Positions 1 through 8,771 of a stretch of 12,848 bases of DNA are shown here, piece after piece (position 1 is the first letter of the stretch; every line of letters starts with the position of its first letter). The stretch spans positions 1 to 12,848 of the forward strand of contig DATJJW010000105.1 of assembly GCA_035491935.1 (NCBI GenBank), in the 5' to 3' direction. The position numbers were made by a program, and so were the translations under genes. The notes beneath the pieces are model-generated. The model saw only the letters and a list, made by a program, of their open reading frames with translations, was not told the origin of the DNA and ran no database searches. This stretch comes from DATJJW01 sp035491935. GTDB lineage: Bacteria > Pseudomonadota > Alphaproteobacteria > ATCC43930 > CGMCC-115725.

Positions 1-48
1 GGCGTGAGCTTCAACATCGGCGCCCACGGCCTGACGCCCCCGACCTGA
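1..48 (+). CDS. C-terminal end of an unidentified gene (partial)
   Basis: The first frame is open from the window edge and reads GVSFNIGAHGLTPPT before a TGA stop at 46-48. Only 15 residues are visible, so the product cannot be named. The alternating polar and hydrophobic residues (SFNIGAHG) would suit a beta strand, but that is weak. The main support for a real gene end is position: a strong hairpin terminator starts 25 bp after the stop and is oriented to serve this gene. Confidence 0.5.
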   Translation, partial: GVSFNIGAHGLTPPT

Positions 49-73
49 TCGGGGCATCACCACGGAACGCCAG

Positions 74-102
74 AACGGCCGGGACGCCCTCCCGGCCGTT
101 TT
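74..102 (+). terminator. Rho-independent terminator, possibly bidirectional
   Basis: A perfect 11-bp stem pairs AACGGCCGGGA (74-84) with TCCCGGCCGTT (90-100) around a 5-base loop (CGCCC). The right arm runs into a TTTT tract (99-102) on the plus strand. It lies just after the stop of the partial plus-strand gene. On the minus strand it lies about 85 bp beyond the end of the EAL gene, where it has only a short T run, so it is a weaker terminator in that direction. Confidence 0.75.
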
Positions 103-185
103 CCCAGACGCTCAAAACGATGTCGTCGTCATGGCCGGGCTCATCATGGCCGTCGCCTTTTGGGAGGGGACGCGCAGCCGTCTTC

Positions 186-1616
186 CTAAGCGCAGGCCAG
201 TTCCAGGATGCTGCCGGTCTCGCGCCGGCCCATGGTGAGATAGACCGCTTCGGGCTTGAGCTGGCCCTCTGTATCGAACAGTGTGTCGGTGCCCGTGGGT
301 TTGGCGAAGAGATAGCCCTGGGCCTCGGCGCAATGCTCCGTGTTGAGGAAGTCCAGCTCCTCCCAGGTCTCGACGCCCTCGGCCACCACCGACAGGCCCA
401 GCCCATGGGCCAGCCCCAGCATGCCGCGCAGCATCGCCATCGCGTGACGATTGCCATGGACGTTCTGCACGAAGCTCTTGTCGATCTTGATCCGGTCGAA
501 GGGAAAAGCGCGCAAGGTCGACAGCGATGAGAAGCCGATGCCAAAATCATCCATCGCGACCCGCACGCCCAGCGTCCGCAGCGCGCCCAACTCCCTGAGC
601 GCGCTTTCCGGGTCGTCCAGCATCGCCGTCTCGGTGATCTCCAGCTCCAGCCGCGAGGCGGCCAGCCCCGTCTCGCGCAGGATCTGCGCCACCAGGGCGG
701 AGACACCACCGCCGCTCAACTGTACGGCCGAGACATTGACCGCGATCATATAAGGCTGGGCCCAGCCCGCGGCCGTGGCGCAGGCCTGGCGCAGCACCCA
801 TTCGCCGACGCGGTCGATAAGGCCGCAGCGCTCGGCGATCGGGATAAAACGGTCTGGACTCATCGCCATGCCATTGCGCTGCCAGCGCAGCAGCGCCTCG
901 AAACCGGTGACGGCACGGTTCTTGATGTTGATCTGGGGCTGGTAGACCAGGGTAAATTCGTTGCGCGCCAGCGCTTGGTGCAGGGCAGGCTCCAGCGCCG
1001 CATCCGGGTCGTGCGGACGCGACACGGCCGCCCGGGCCATGGTCTCGGGAATGTCTTCCGCCACGGCGCGGCCTTCGATCGCCGGATTCAGGTCGCGCAG
1101 GAGGACTGCGGTAAGCCGCCGGCCATGATAGACCACCGGACGGCGGGTGAGCTCGACCGTCAGCCGGTCGCGTTGCGCGGTCCATAACCGGGTGCGCCAG
1201 GCGCCATCGTCGCCATCCAGCCAATCGGTCGCCGCATCGTCGCGGACCAAGGCGCTCAGGCTCCGGCCGACCGCCCAATCATGGGCCTGGCCGCTCAACC
1301 GCGCGAAGCCGGCGCTGGCCGCGACGACGACACCGCCGTCGCAGACCAGGACCGCCTGTTCATTCGTGCCGATGAAGGCGCAGGTGATATTATCCTCTCG
1401 CTTCAACCACCGGCGATAGGTGGCGTAGAGCAGCCCGGTGCTGACAAGGGTCAGGACGAGGCAGACCACGATGATGCCGTCCCGATCGTCCTGCGGCCAT
1501 CTGCCCTCGAGCGCGAACAACCCCATCACGGCCGAGACGACGACGCTTATGGCGCCTGAGGTCGCGATCAGCCGGCGATCGTTGCGCGCCGTCAAACTGG
1601 ATAAATCGGCCAGCAT
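186..1616 (-). CDS. Membrane-anchored EAL-domain c-di-GMP phosphodiesterase
   Basis: The 476-residue product should hydrolyse cyclic di-GMP to pGpG in the cytoplasm. Two hydrophobic helices (about residues 16-36 and 47-67) enclose a roughly ten-residue loop, giving an inner-membrane anchor. A PAS-like sensor region follows (about 75-175), then the EAL domain (about 205-455). The signature residues are all present: E240 in GFEALLRW, N294 in NVS, E326 in LEITE, D356 and D357 in MDDFG, K377 in KIDKSF, E413 in AEGVE and Q433 in QGY. It is therefore probably active. There is no GGDEF domain. The frame extends 14 codons upstream to a TTG at 1658, but the ATG at 1616 is preferred because GGAAGG lies 5 bp before it. 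The signal sensed cannot be read from the sequence. The gene lies 157 bp downstream of the GH15 gene and may have its own promoter. Confidence 0.9.
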   Translation of the reverse strand: MLADLSSLTARNDRRLIATSGAISVVVSAVMGLFALEGRWPQDDRDGIIVVCLVLTLVSTGLLYATYRRWLKREDNITCAFIGTNEQAVLVCDGGVVVAASAGFARLSGQAHDWAVGRSLSALVRDDAATDWLDGDDGAWRTRLWTAQRDRLTVELTRRPVVYHGRRLTAVLLRDLNPAIEGRAVAEDIPETMARAAVSRPHDPDAALEPALHQALARNEFTLVYQPQINIKNRAVTGFEALLRWQRNGMAMSPDRFIPIAERCGLIDRVGEWVLRQACATAAGWAQPYMIAVNVSAVQLSGGGVSALVAQILRETGLAASRLELEITETAMLDDPESALRELGALRTLGVRVAMDDFGIGFSSLSTLRAFPFDRIKIDKSFVQNVHGNRHAMAMLRGMLGLAHGLGLSVVAEGVETWEELDFLNTEHCAEAQGYLFAKPTGTDTLFDTEGQLKPEAVYLTMGRRETGSILELACA

Positions 1617-1621
1617 GGAAG

Positions 1622-1627
1622 CCTTCC
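1622..1627 (-). promoter_or_regulatory. Ribosome binding site of the EAL gene
   Basis: GGAAGG on the minus strand lies 5 bp before the ATG at 1616. This favours that ATG over the in-frame TTG at 1658, which has no comparable purine-rich site. Confidence 0.55.
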
Positions 1628-1773
1628 ACGTATTCGGTTGGCCCCATTCAACGTCCAAGCCGTTAACGAGAGGTGCAGCGTGGGACAGCGGCTGGCAATT
1701 TCGTACAACCAGGGCGATTACCGCCTGATACCGAACTTTCCGGCCGCGCTCCGACCGAGCACGCCCCGGCTAA

Positions 1774-4299
1774 CTATGCTTCCGGGTCCAGATCGGCCTG
1801 AGCCTCCTCGACGATCGCCAGCATGTAGGTTTCGTCGACCGAGATCGGCGGGTGGCGCCGCCGGGCATCGTCCAGCCCGGCGACCGGCTCGCCCTGCGGC
1901 TCGTCGAAACGGATATTGAAGCTAACCTCCGTGCCGATCGGGAACGTACTTGTCGGGATGTCGGCATAATGGATGCCGAGATGGCTGTCGGTCGTCGGCA
2001 CCTCCGTCGTCGCCCGGATGCCGCTGGGCGATCCCGGCACGAACCAAAATATCCGGCCCGACTGTTCCAGCTCGACGCGCAGTTCCATACCGACCGGAAT
2101 CAGGTGCGGACGGTGGGAATCGCGCCAGAACTTACGCGAGGATCCCACTTTGTCGACGACATAGCGCTTCACCGTCTGGGTCGGCATGTCGAAGACCTGG
2201 CCTTCATGGAGCGAGCGCAGCACCTTCAAATGCTCCGAATGCGCCCAGACCAGCGGCATGGCGGAGCCTGACGGACGGCCCCGGAACAACTCGCGTTCCG
2301 GAATGTCCTCGGAATCCCACACCTGTTCCGGCAACATGCCGCCTTCATTGGCGCAGGCCTCCATGGTGTCGAGCAGCGAGCGCGCCGCCGCCATATCCCC
2401 GGCCGCGATGGCGTAATGCGCCCGCTCGCCCGTCAATAAAGGCCAGCAGCGGCCGATGCCCTGTCCGTCGAAAGGCCGGCCATCGGGATATTCGCCATAG
2501 CCATCCTCGTTGTAGCGGTGCCAGACCGGCCCATGTGGCAGTTCCGCCTTCAGCAGCCGGTCGATGACCTTGATCGTGTCGAGGATCTTCGGGTCGTCGG
2601 CCGCACGCAGACCGAAACGCACCAGGGCCAGCGCATCGGGGCTGACGATCTCGCCGGCCGCGCGGTCGGCCGCCTCCATCGGCCGGTTCTTCACCAGCAC
2701 CCGGGTATCGGGCGATGAGACGGCATGGACGCTGCCCGGCGGGGCTATGCGGACATAATAGCCCGGCACGCCGACCTCCTCTGCCAAGGGCGTGCCGGTG
2801 ACATAGGTCCAGCGGTCGATGCCGTCGTTCCAGGCATCGGCCGTGTCGCGCAGGAATTGCGCCGCCACCGGGTCGTCCGCCTCCAGCATCTCGGCCGCCG
2901 CCAGGAAGGCGGAGATGCAGACCGCGAGCGTGAAGGGCGAATATCCCGAATCCTCCTCCCAGCGATCCTGGCCGGTGACCGGGCCGTGCAGCAGCACGAA
3001 GCGGGCGGCACGTCTGACCATGGGCAGATAGCGGCGGCGGATGGCGTGATCTTCCAGCACCTGCTCCCGCCGGATCATGTCGACCAGCAGGATCGGGAAG
3101 GCGCATTCGTCGAGCTGCACCCCGGTCCAATAGGGCGCGCCGTCCAGCCACATGTTCTGCGCCCAGCCGCCATTGGGCTCCTGGGTCACCTGCAGATAGT
3201 TGAGCACGTTGAGCGCATGCTCGCCGAGACCGGCGGCCAACAAGCCGCCAGCCGATTCGACCAGGTCGCGCGGCCAGACCAGATGGTAGCCGCCGATGTC
3301 GTCATCACCCTTCTCATAGCCCCAGGGGATCGATAGCGAGGCGATGATGGCGCCGGGAAACGAGATCGCCTCGTGAGTCAGCATGACTGCGACACTGACC
3401 GGCGCCAGATCGCGCGGCTTGCCCGGCACGCGCAGCTTCGGCCCGCACACCTTGCTCTGCGCCTGGCGCCAGCCGGCGGCGTACATCTCGAGCGCCGCGC
3501 CGAAGCCGTCCATGATGCTGGCACAGGCGCGTTGCGCCGCCTCGCGTGCCCGGTGGCCGAAACCCAACGCGAGCACGACGCCGTGGCGGCCGGCGGCCTC
3601 CGTCACGTCGATCTCGCCGGTAAGCGCGATATTGCCGTCCTCGGCCCTGGCATAGGTCTCGGCCAGATCGCCATGCTGCTTCACGATCTGCCAGCCATCG
3701 GAGAAGCCCACGAAGCCGGCGCTGCGCTTCAGCCACGGCACCGAACAGGCGAAGGCCAGGGAATCGCCGTCGCCGGTCGCCAGCATCAGCGGCATGCCCT
3801 TGTAGTCGTCGAGCCAGCCGGTGTTGTGCGCGCCGCCATTGACCAGATGCGGCGCCAGCAGGGCATAGAGCCGGTAGTCCGACGGCTCGCCCTTCAGCGC
3901 CTCGAAACGGACATGCTGCAGGACCACGTCGCGCCGGGGATCGGCGATGATCCGCTTGACGATGCGATAGCGGCCTTGCGTGCAGGTGTTGATCAGCTCG
4001 TAGGCCGGGACTCCGGCCTCGATCCAGCGGGTCTGGTGGATGGTATGGCGCTTCTCTTCGGAGAAGAAGCCGCCCGGCCCCGTCACCAGCAGCTCCATGT
4101 CGCGGGTGCAGGCGTGATCGGTACGCGGGTAATAGACCTCGTTCAGGATGCCGTGGCTGATCGTGAACCAGACACGGCTGGCCGCGGTGGTCGCAGTGCC
4201 GACGCCATTCTTGGCGGCCGAGGTCCAACGTGGCGGTACGCCCGGCGCACCCGGCGCGTATTCGGCGGTAATGTCCTGATCCGGAACCTGATCGTACAT
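1774..4299 (-). CDS. GH15 family glucoamylase (glucan 1,4-alpha-glucosidase type)
   Basis: The 841-residue product belongs to glycoside hydrolase family 15 and should release glucose from non-reducing ends of alpha-glucans or related glucosides by inversion. It follows the bacterial glucoamylase/glucodextranase plan: an N-terminal beta-sandwich (about 20-270), an (alpha/alpha)6 barrel (about 300-700) and a C-terminal beta-rich extension (about 705-800). Visible landmarks are YHLVWPRD (338-345) in the substrate pocket, VQLDECAFP with likely general acid E398, and LPEQVWD with likely general base E658. The catalytic roles are assigned by analogy with characterised bacterial GH15 enzymes. There is no signal peptide, so it should be cytoplasmic, acting on stored glycogen-like glucan or an imported oligosaccharide. 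The ATG at 4299 follows a GAGG about 4 bp upstream. It lies 26 bp behind the HAD phosphatase gene, indicating co-transcription. Some GH15 relatives are trehalases, so the substrate is uncertain. Confidence 0.92.
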   Translation of the reverse strand: MYDQVPDQDITAEYAPGAPGVPPRWTSAAKNGVGTATTAASRVWFTISHGILNEVYYPRTDHACTRDMELLVTGPGGFFSEEKRHTIHQTRWIEAGVPAYELINTCTQGRYRIVKRIIADPRRDVVLQHVRFEALKGEPSDYRLYALLAPHLVNGGAHNTGWLDDYKGMPLMLATGDGDSLAFACSVPWLKRSAGFVGFSDGWQIVKQHGDLAETYARAEDGNIALTGEIDVTEAAGRHGVVLALGFGHRAREAAQRACASIMDGFGAALEMYAAGWRQAQSKVCGPKLRVPGKPRDLAPVSVAVMLTHEAISFPGAIIASLSIPWGYEKGDDDIGGYHLVWPRDLVESAGGLLAAGLGEHALNVLNYLQVTQEPNGGWAQNMWLDGAPYWTGVQLDECAFPILLVDMIRREQVLEDHAIRRRYLPMVRRAARFVLLHGPVTGQDRWEEDSGYSPFTLAVCISAFLAAAEMLEADDPVAAQFLRDTADAWNDGIDRWTYVTGTPLAEEVGVPGYYVRIAPPGSVHAVSSPDTRVLVKNRPMEAADRAAGEIVSPDALALVRFGLRAADDPKILDTIKVIDRLLKAELPHGPVWHRYNEDGYGEYPDGRPFDGQGIGRCWPLLTGERAHYAIAAGDMAAARSLLDTMEACANEGGMLPEQVWDSEDIPERELFRGRPSGSAMPLVWAHSEHLKVLRSLHEGQVFDMPTQTVKRYVVDKVGSSRKFWRDSHRPHLIPVGMELRVELEQSGRIFWFVPGSPSGIRATTEVPTTDSHLGIHYADIPTSTFPIGTEVSFNIRFDEPQGEPVAGLDDARRRHPPISVDETYMLAIVEEAQADLDPEA

Positions 4300-4325
4300 G
4301 GCACCTCGGCTCGTCGGGGGAGAAG

Positions 4326-5153
4326 TCAGGAATGTGCGGCACGCGGCAAGATCAGGGTGTCGACGGCTTGGGCGAAGCCGTCATCATTGGCGGCGCCCGT
4401 CGCCGCATCCGCCACCCGCTTCAGCTCGTCCACCGCATTGCCCATGGCGATGCCGTAGCCGGCGGCCTCGATCATCGAGACGTCGTTGGCGCCATCGCCG
4501 ATCGCGGCGATCTGTGCAGGATCGATCGACATGGCGCGCGACAACATGCCGACGACATTGCCCTTGGAAGCCCCCGGATGAGTCATGTCGAGATAATAGG
4601 CCTGCGAGCGCGATGCGGCGAGGCTCGTACCGAACCGCGCTCTCATCTCCGCCTCGCAAGCCGCGAGGCGGTCATAATCATTGCTGACGCCGACGATCTT
4701 GCCGATGCGCTGGAAGGCATCCGCGGGGAATTGGCTGACGATATCCGGCTCGAATCCGACCGTGACGCGCTCCAGTTGGATACGCGGCCCCGCCGGATTG
4801 GTCAGGTACCAGCGCGCATCGGTGAACAGCCAGGCATCGATGCCGCGCTGGGCCAGCAGCCCGACCACCGCATGCCCCAGATCGGCCGGCAGGAAATGCG
4901 AGTCGATGATCGACAGATCCGGCTTGACCAGCACCCCGCCATTGAAGGCCGCGACCGGCGCCTCGATACCTAGCGCCTCTATCGTCGCGGCCAACCCGCG
5001 CGGCGGCCGGCTGCTGGCGATGGACAACAGGATACCGACCCGATGCAGCCGTGCCACGGCCGAGAGCGTCGCCGGCGTCAATTGCTTGCCGCTGCCGACG
5101 AGAGTGCCGTCGACATCGCTCAGCAGGAGCCGGATGGCGGGAGGTGAAGTCAT
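4326..5153 (-). CDS. HAD-IIB (Cof-type) family phosphatase
   Basis: The 275-residue product is a Mg-dependent HAD-superfamily hydrolase of the IIB/Cof type, usually acting on sugar phosphates or other small phosphorylated metabolites. All four motifs are present. D13 and D15 in DVDGTLV are nucleophile and acid/base, S47 in SIASSRP is motif II, K197 in GASKGN is motif III, and D220 and D224 in GDGANDVSM bind metal. The cap lies between motifs II and III. The frame runs upstream to 5261, but the ATG at 5153 places the nucleophile at residue 13 and gives the usual family length of about 270; the extra 36 residues are Arg/Cys-rich and unlike coding sequence. The ribosome site at this ATG is weak. 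It is first in a probable operon with the GH15 gene, which suggests a phosphosugar substrate, but the substrate is not determined. Confidence 0.88.
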   Translation of the reverse strand: MTSPPAIRLLLSDVDGTLVGSGKQLTPATLSAVARLHRVGILLSIASSRPPRGLAATIEALGIEAPVAAFNGGVLVKPDLSIIDSHFLPADLGHAVVGLLAQRGIDAWLFTDARWYLTNPAGPRIQLERVTVGFEPDIVSQFPADAFQRIGKIVGVSNDYDRLAACEAEMRARFGTSLAASRSQAYYLDMTHPGASKGNVVGMLSRAMSIDPAQIAAIGDGANDVSMIEAAGYGIAMGNAVDELKRVADAATGAANDDGFAQAVDTLILPRAAHS

Positions 5154-5340
5154 AAGGAGCCATGCCTGTCGGAAATGACGCAAGATTCGAACTGAGGCAG
5201 GGGCGGGTCGTGGATTAAAGGGGCCTAAACACCGGAGCCTGCAGCAAGGTTGCGTCGCCATGCCCTAAATTCTCGACCATGGAACCCAAATCCCCTGCCC
5301 GGCTTGGTCGGAAGATGGCATTGCACGAAAGGCCAGGACC

Positions 5341-6150
5341 ATGGCGCCGCGCAGCTTCTGGAAAGGCTATCTCAAGCTCTCGCTGGTGACCTGCCCGGTC
5401 GCCATGATGCCGGTGATCTCGGCCAGCGAGAAAGTGCGCTTCCACACGCTCAACGCCAAGACCGGCAACCGCATCGAAAGCCGCTATGTCGATGCCGTGA
5501 CGGAGAAGCCGGTGGCCGACCGGGATCAGGTCAGGGGCTACCAGACCGGCACCGACAGCTATCTCATGCTGGAGGATGACGAGATCGCCTCGGTGGCGCT
5601 CGAAAGTACGCGCACCATCGATATCGAGATGTTCGTGCCCCAGGATTCGATATCCTGGCTCTGGTACGACCAGCCGCATTTCCTGATGCCCGACGACAAG
5701 ATCGGCGAGGAGGCCTTCGGCGTCATCCGCGACGCGATGGCGGTGACCAAGATGGTCGGCATCTCGCGTGTCGTGCTCTATCGCCGCGAACGCGCCGTGC
5801 TGCTGGCACCCCGCGACAAAGGCATCCTGCTCTGGACGCTGCGCCCCGGCGAGGAGCTGCGCGACACGGACGAATATTTCGAGGCGATTCCCAAAGCCAA
5901 ACCCGCCAACGAGGCGCTGGCCATGGCCGACCGCCTGATCAAGTCGCGTCACCTCGACTGGAACGAGGATCTCGTCGACGATCCGGTGCAGGAGAGGCTG
6001 CTGAAGCTGATCCAGGCCAAGAAGAAGGGCCGCAAGCCGCCGACATCACGCGGCAGGAAGGCCGAACCGGCGGCAGCCGAGGGTAACGTCATCAACATCA
6101 TGGACGCGCTGCGCCGCAGCCTGAAGGAGGAAAAGGGCGCGAAGCGTTAG
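5341..6150 (+). CDS. ku: Bacterial Ku DNA end-binding protein, first paralogue
   Basis: This 269-residue protein matches the single-domain bacterial Ku used in non-homologous end joining. Ku homodimers (or heterodimers) thread onto double-strand DNA ends and recruit LigD. It opens with the typical APRSFWKGYLKLSLVTCPV and keeps the core beta-barrel/bridge features, including ESRYVD (51-56), IDIEMFVP and EEAFGVIRDAM. The C-terminal tail is basic (KKKGRKPP, RGRK) and ends with the conserved helix INIMDALRRSLKEE. AAAGG-like and AGGA purine runs precede the ATG at 5341. The 187 bp upstream separate it from the divergent HAD gene and must hold its promoter, though I see no convincing -35/-10 pair there. 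Its TAG stop overlaps the ligD stop by 4 bp, so the two genes are convergent. It differs clearly from the second Ku in the window, so it is not a recent copy. Confidence 0.95.
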   Translation: MAPRSFWKGYLKLSLVTCPVAMMPVISASEKVRFHTLNAKTGNRIESRYVDAVTEKPVADRDQVRGYQTGTDSYLMLEDDEIASVALESTRTIDIEMFVPQDSISWLWYDQPHFLMPDDKIGEEAFGVIRDAMAVTKMVGISRVVLYRRERAVLLAPRDKGILLWTLRPGEELRDTDEYFEAIPKAKPANEALAMADRLIKSRHLDWNEDLVDDPVQERLLKLIQAKKKGRKPPTSRGRKAEPAAAEGNVINIMDALRRSLKEEKGAKR

Positions 6151-8768
6151 GAACGTTGCTTCCGACCCTTCACCTCCAGCGGCACCGCGGCCTTGCGGAA
6201 ATCGGCCCAGGGATCGGCTTCCAGCTTGGACAGGCGGTTGATGGCGTTGAGCACGGTGAAATGCGCCGGACCGATCTCCGGCGCCAGTTCGCCCCAGGCC
6301 AGGGGCATCGAGACCGGCGCGCCGGCCCGCGCGCGGGTCGAATAGGGCGCGACCGCCGTATTGCCCCGGCCATTGCGCAGGTAATCGACCAGGATCTTGC
6401 CCTTGCGCTTCACCTTGGTGATGGTCGAGACGAAGGCATCGGGGCTATCGGCGGCCATGGCGTCGGCAACGCCCTTGGTGAAGGCCTTGACCGCCTCCCA
6501 ATCCGCCTTGGGTTCGAGCGGCGCCACCACATGTAGCCCCTTGCCGCCGGAATTCTTGACGAAGGCGGCGAGCCCTGCCGCTTCCAGCCGCTCGCGCACT
6601 TCGCGCGCCGCCGCGATCACCCGGTCCCAGGCGACGTCCTCGCCGGGGTCGAGATCCATGATGATCAAATCCGGCTGCTCCAGCGCGGCGAAGCTCGAGC
6701 CCCAGGGGTGGATCTCCAGCACCCCCGCCTGGACCAGGCCCATCAGCCCGTCGAGACCCTCGATGACGATCAATTGACCCTGGCCGCCTTTGGGGTCGGC
6801 CGTCGTGCGGATCGCCTTGGCAGCGCCTTGCCAGACATGCTTCTGGAAGAAGCATTCCTCGGTGGCGCCGTCGGGACAACGCAGGAGCGCCAAGGGCCTG
6901 CCGACGACGAAGGGCGCCATCAGCGGCCAGACTTGCGTGTAGTAATCCGCTAGCCCCGCCTTGGTTACGCCGGCATCGGGCCAATAGACCCGGTCGGGAT
7001 GGCTGAGCTTGACCTGGCTCTTCGATACCGGCTTGCTCTCGGTCCCGGCTTCCTCGCTTGCGGCATCCTCGCGCACGACATCCTCCGCCGGCTTGTCCTC
7101 GCGCAGGCCGCGGAAGGCGGCGTGGCGCAGGTGGTGATCTGCCGTCCAGGCACGGAACTCGATCTCGGCGACCAATTCCGGCTCGACATAACGTACACCA
7201 CGCCGAGCCTCGGCATCGAGTTTGCCAAAAAAGGGGCTCTCGCTGCGCCGCATGCCGTCGAGACGCTGATAGAGGTCGCGTGAGACCGTGGCCGAAAAGC
7301 CGGTGCCGACTCGGCCGACATGGATCAATCGTCCCTTGTCGAAATGGCCGAGCGCCAGCGAGCCGATGGCGTCGCGCGACGTCGTCGACGGCACGAATCC
7401 GCCGATGACGAATTCCTGGCGCAGGGCGCATTTCGATTTGACCCAATCCTTGCCGCGGCCGGAATGATAGGGCGCGTCCTTGCGCTTGGAGACGACACCC
7501 TCCAGGCTCAGGCGGCAGGCATGGCGCAGCATCTGCTCGCCCTCGACCTCGAACCCCTCGCTCAGGCGCAGCCGTGCAGGATCGGTTCCGGCCAGGAGCT
7601 TTTCCAGCCTGGCCTTGCGCGCCGTCAGCTTCGAGGCGCGCAGATCTTCGCCGTCGAGATACAGGAGATCGAAGGCGTAGTAGATGAAACGATCGTCGCG
7701 ACCAGCACTGAGATCGGCCTGCAATGCCGAGAAATCCGAGACGCCATCGGCCCTGTCGACCACCAGCTCGCCATCGAGGATAGCGGTCTCCGCCGGCAAC
7801 GCCGCCAGCGCCTCGATCACGGCCGCACCGAAACGCCCGGTCCAGTCGAGGCCGGTACGGGTGAGGAGATGCGCGGCGCCATCCTCGATCCGTGCCTGCA
7901 GGCGATAGCCGTCGAACTTGACCTCATGCAGCCAGGAACGGCCGCTGGGCGCCTTGCCGACCAGGCTGGCGAGCGCCGGTTCGATGAAGCCCGGCAGGCC
8001 GCCACCTGCCCTGCCCTGCCGGGGTTTCGGCGCGCGCGTGGCCCGTTCCTCGATCGCTTTGCCCTCGGCCGCCTCACCCTTGTTGCTGTCCCAGACCGCA
8101 TCCGCCTTGGCCGGGGCCTCGGCCTTTGTCATGAAGGGCTTGGGCGCTTTGCCCTTGCCGGCGGCGATGGTGTCCATGGCACGACCGGAAGCGACGGAGC
8201 GGTCCTTGGCCAGCAGCGCTTCCGCCCCACCTTCCTCAGCATATTCGTCGCGATGCTTGATCAGCAGCCAGTTGTTGCGTTTGGTCCCGTTCCGGCTTGA
8301 ACCACCGCGCAGTCGGTCGTTCTTCATGCGCACCAGCACCCAGCTGCCATGTAGCCGTTCGCCATCGAGGGTGATTTTGAGGTCGCCATCGGCCAGCGCC
8401 TGTTCGACCGGCTTGTCGCCCTCCAGCTCCCAATAGCCCCGATCCCAGAGCTGCACCGTGCCACCGCCATACTGGCCCTTGGGAATGGTGCCCTCGAAAT
8501 CGCCATAGGCCAGCGGGTGGTCCTCGACTTCGACCGCCAGACGCTTGTCATGCGGGTCCGGCGACGGTCCCTTGGTCACCGCCCAGGATTTGAATACGCC
8601 GTCGATCTCCAGCCGGAAATCGTAATGCAGCCGGGTGGCATCGTGCTTCTGCACGACGAAACGCGCGCGGTTCGACGGCGCGACGCCGGCCCGGCGGGCC
8701 AGCTCCTGGCCATCCGGCTCCCGTGTCTTCTTGAAGTCGCGCTTGGCGCGGTAGGTCTCGAGCGCCAT
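6147..8768 (-). CDS. ligD: Multifunctional ATP-dependent DNA ligase D (PE-LIG-POL)
   Basis: LigD is the end-processing and sealing enzyme of bacterial NHEJ. The 873-residue product has the proteobacterial domain order. The 3'-phosphoesterase domain (about 34-175) has H42, H48, D50, K66, R76, H84 and Y88, spaced as in the Pseudomonas enzyme. After an Ala/Lys/Glu-rich linker (about 180-258) comes the ATP-dependent ligase domain (about 260-560), with nucleotidyl-accepting K284 in EVKFDGYR and the later motifs LEGVVSKRKD and DWVKSK. The archaeo-eukaryotic primase-like polymerase domain (about 588-860) has the metal-binding pair D705/D707 in MDLDPG, H746 in SGGKGLHV and D795 in ILVDYLRN. All three activities therefore look intact. 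The ATG at 8768 follows the ku2 stop by 3 bp, implying co-transcription and perhaps coupled translation, since no strong ribosome site precedes it. Its TAA stop overlaps the stop of the convergent ku1. Confidence 0.97.
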   Translation of the reverse strand: MALETYRAKRDFKKTREPDGQELARRAGVAPSNRARFVVQKHDATRLHYDFRLEIDGVFKSWAVTKGPSPDPHDKRLAVEVEDHPLAYGDFEGTIPKGQYGGGTVQLWDRGYWELEGDKPVEQALADGDLKITLDGERLHGSWVLVRMKNDRLRGGSSRNGTKRNNWLLIKHRDEYAEEGGAEALLAKDRSVASGRAMDTIAAGKGKAPKPFMTKAEAPAKADAVWDSNKGEAAEGKAIEERATRAPKPRQGRAGGGLPGFIEPALASLVGKAPSGRSWLHEVKFDGYRLQARIEDGAAHLLTRTGLDWTGRFGAAVIEALAALPAETAILDGELVVDRADGVSDFSALQADLSAGRDDRFIYYAFDLLYLDGEDLRASKLTARKARLEKLLAGTDPARLRLSEGFEVEGEQMLRHACRLSLEGVVSKRKDAPYHSGRGKDWVKSKCALRQEFVIGGFVPSTTSRDAIGSLALGHFDKGRLIHVGRVGTGFSATVSRDLYQRLDGMRRSESPFFGKLDAEARRGVRYVEPELVAEIEFRAWTADHHLRHAAFRGLREDKPAEDVVREDAASEEAGTESKPVSKSQVKLSHPDRVYWPDAGVTKAGLADYYTQVWPLMAPFVVGRPLALLRCPDGATEECFFQKHVWQGAAKAIRTTADPKGGQGQLIVIEGLDGLMGLVQAGVLEIHPWGSSFAALEQPDLIIMDLDPGEDVAWDRVIAAAREVRERLEAAGLAAFVKNSGGKGLHVVAPLEPKADWEAVKAFTKGVADAMAADSPDAFVSTITKVKRKGKILVDYLRNGRGNTAVAPYSTRARAGAPVSMPLAWGELAPEIGPAHFTVLNAINRLSKLEADPWADFRKAAVPLEVKGRKQRS

Positions 8769-8771
8769 GGC

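Noticed and set aside
1617..1658. N-terminal extension of the EAL protein from a TTG at 1658
   Set aside because: The TTG has no good ribosome site, while the ATG at 1616 has GGAAGG 5 bp upstream.
3373..4458. Plus-strand frame of 361 codons opposite the GH15 gene
   Set aside because: It is antisense to the conserved catalytic and N-terminal regions of GH15 and continues into the HAD gene. It is Arg/His/Gln-rich with no recognisable domain.
5154..5261. 36-residue N-terminal extension of the HAD phosphatase
   Set aside because: It is Arg/Cys-rich and would put the nucleophilic Asp at about residue 49 instead of the usual position near the N-terminus.
7320..8300. Plus-strand frame of 326 codons opposite ligD
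   Set aside because: It is a shadow of the ligase domain and linker of LigD, with no domain of its own.
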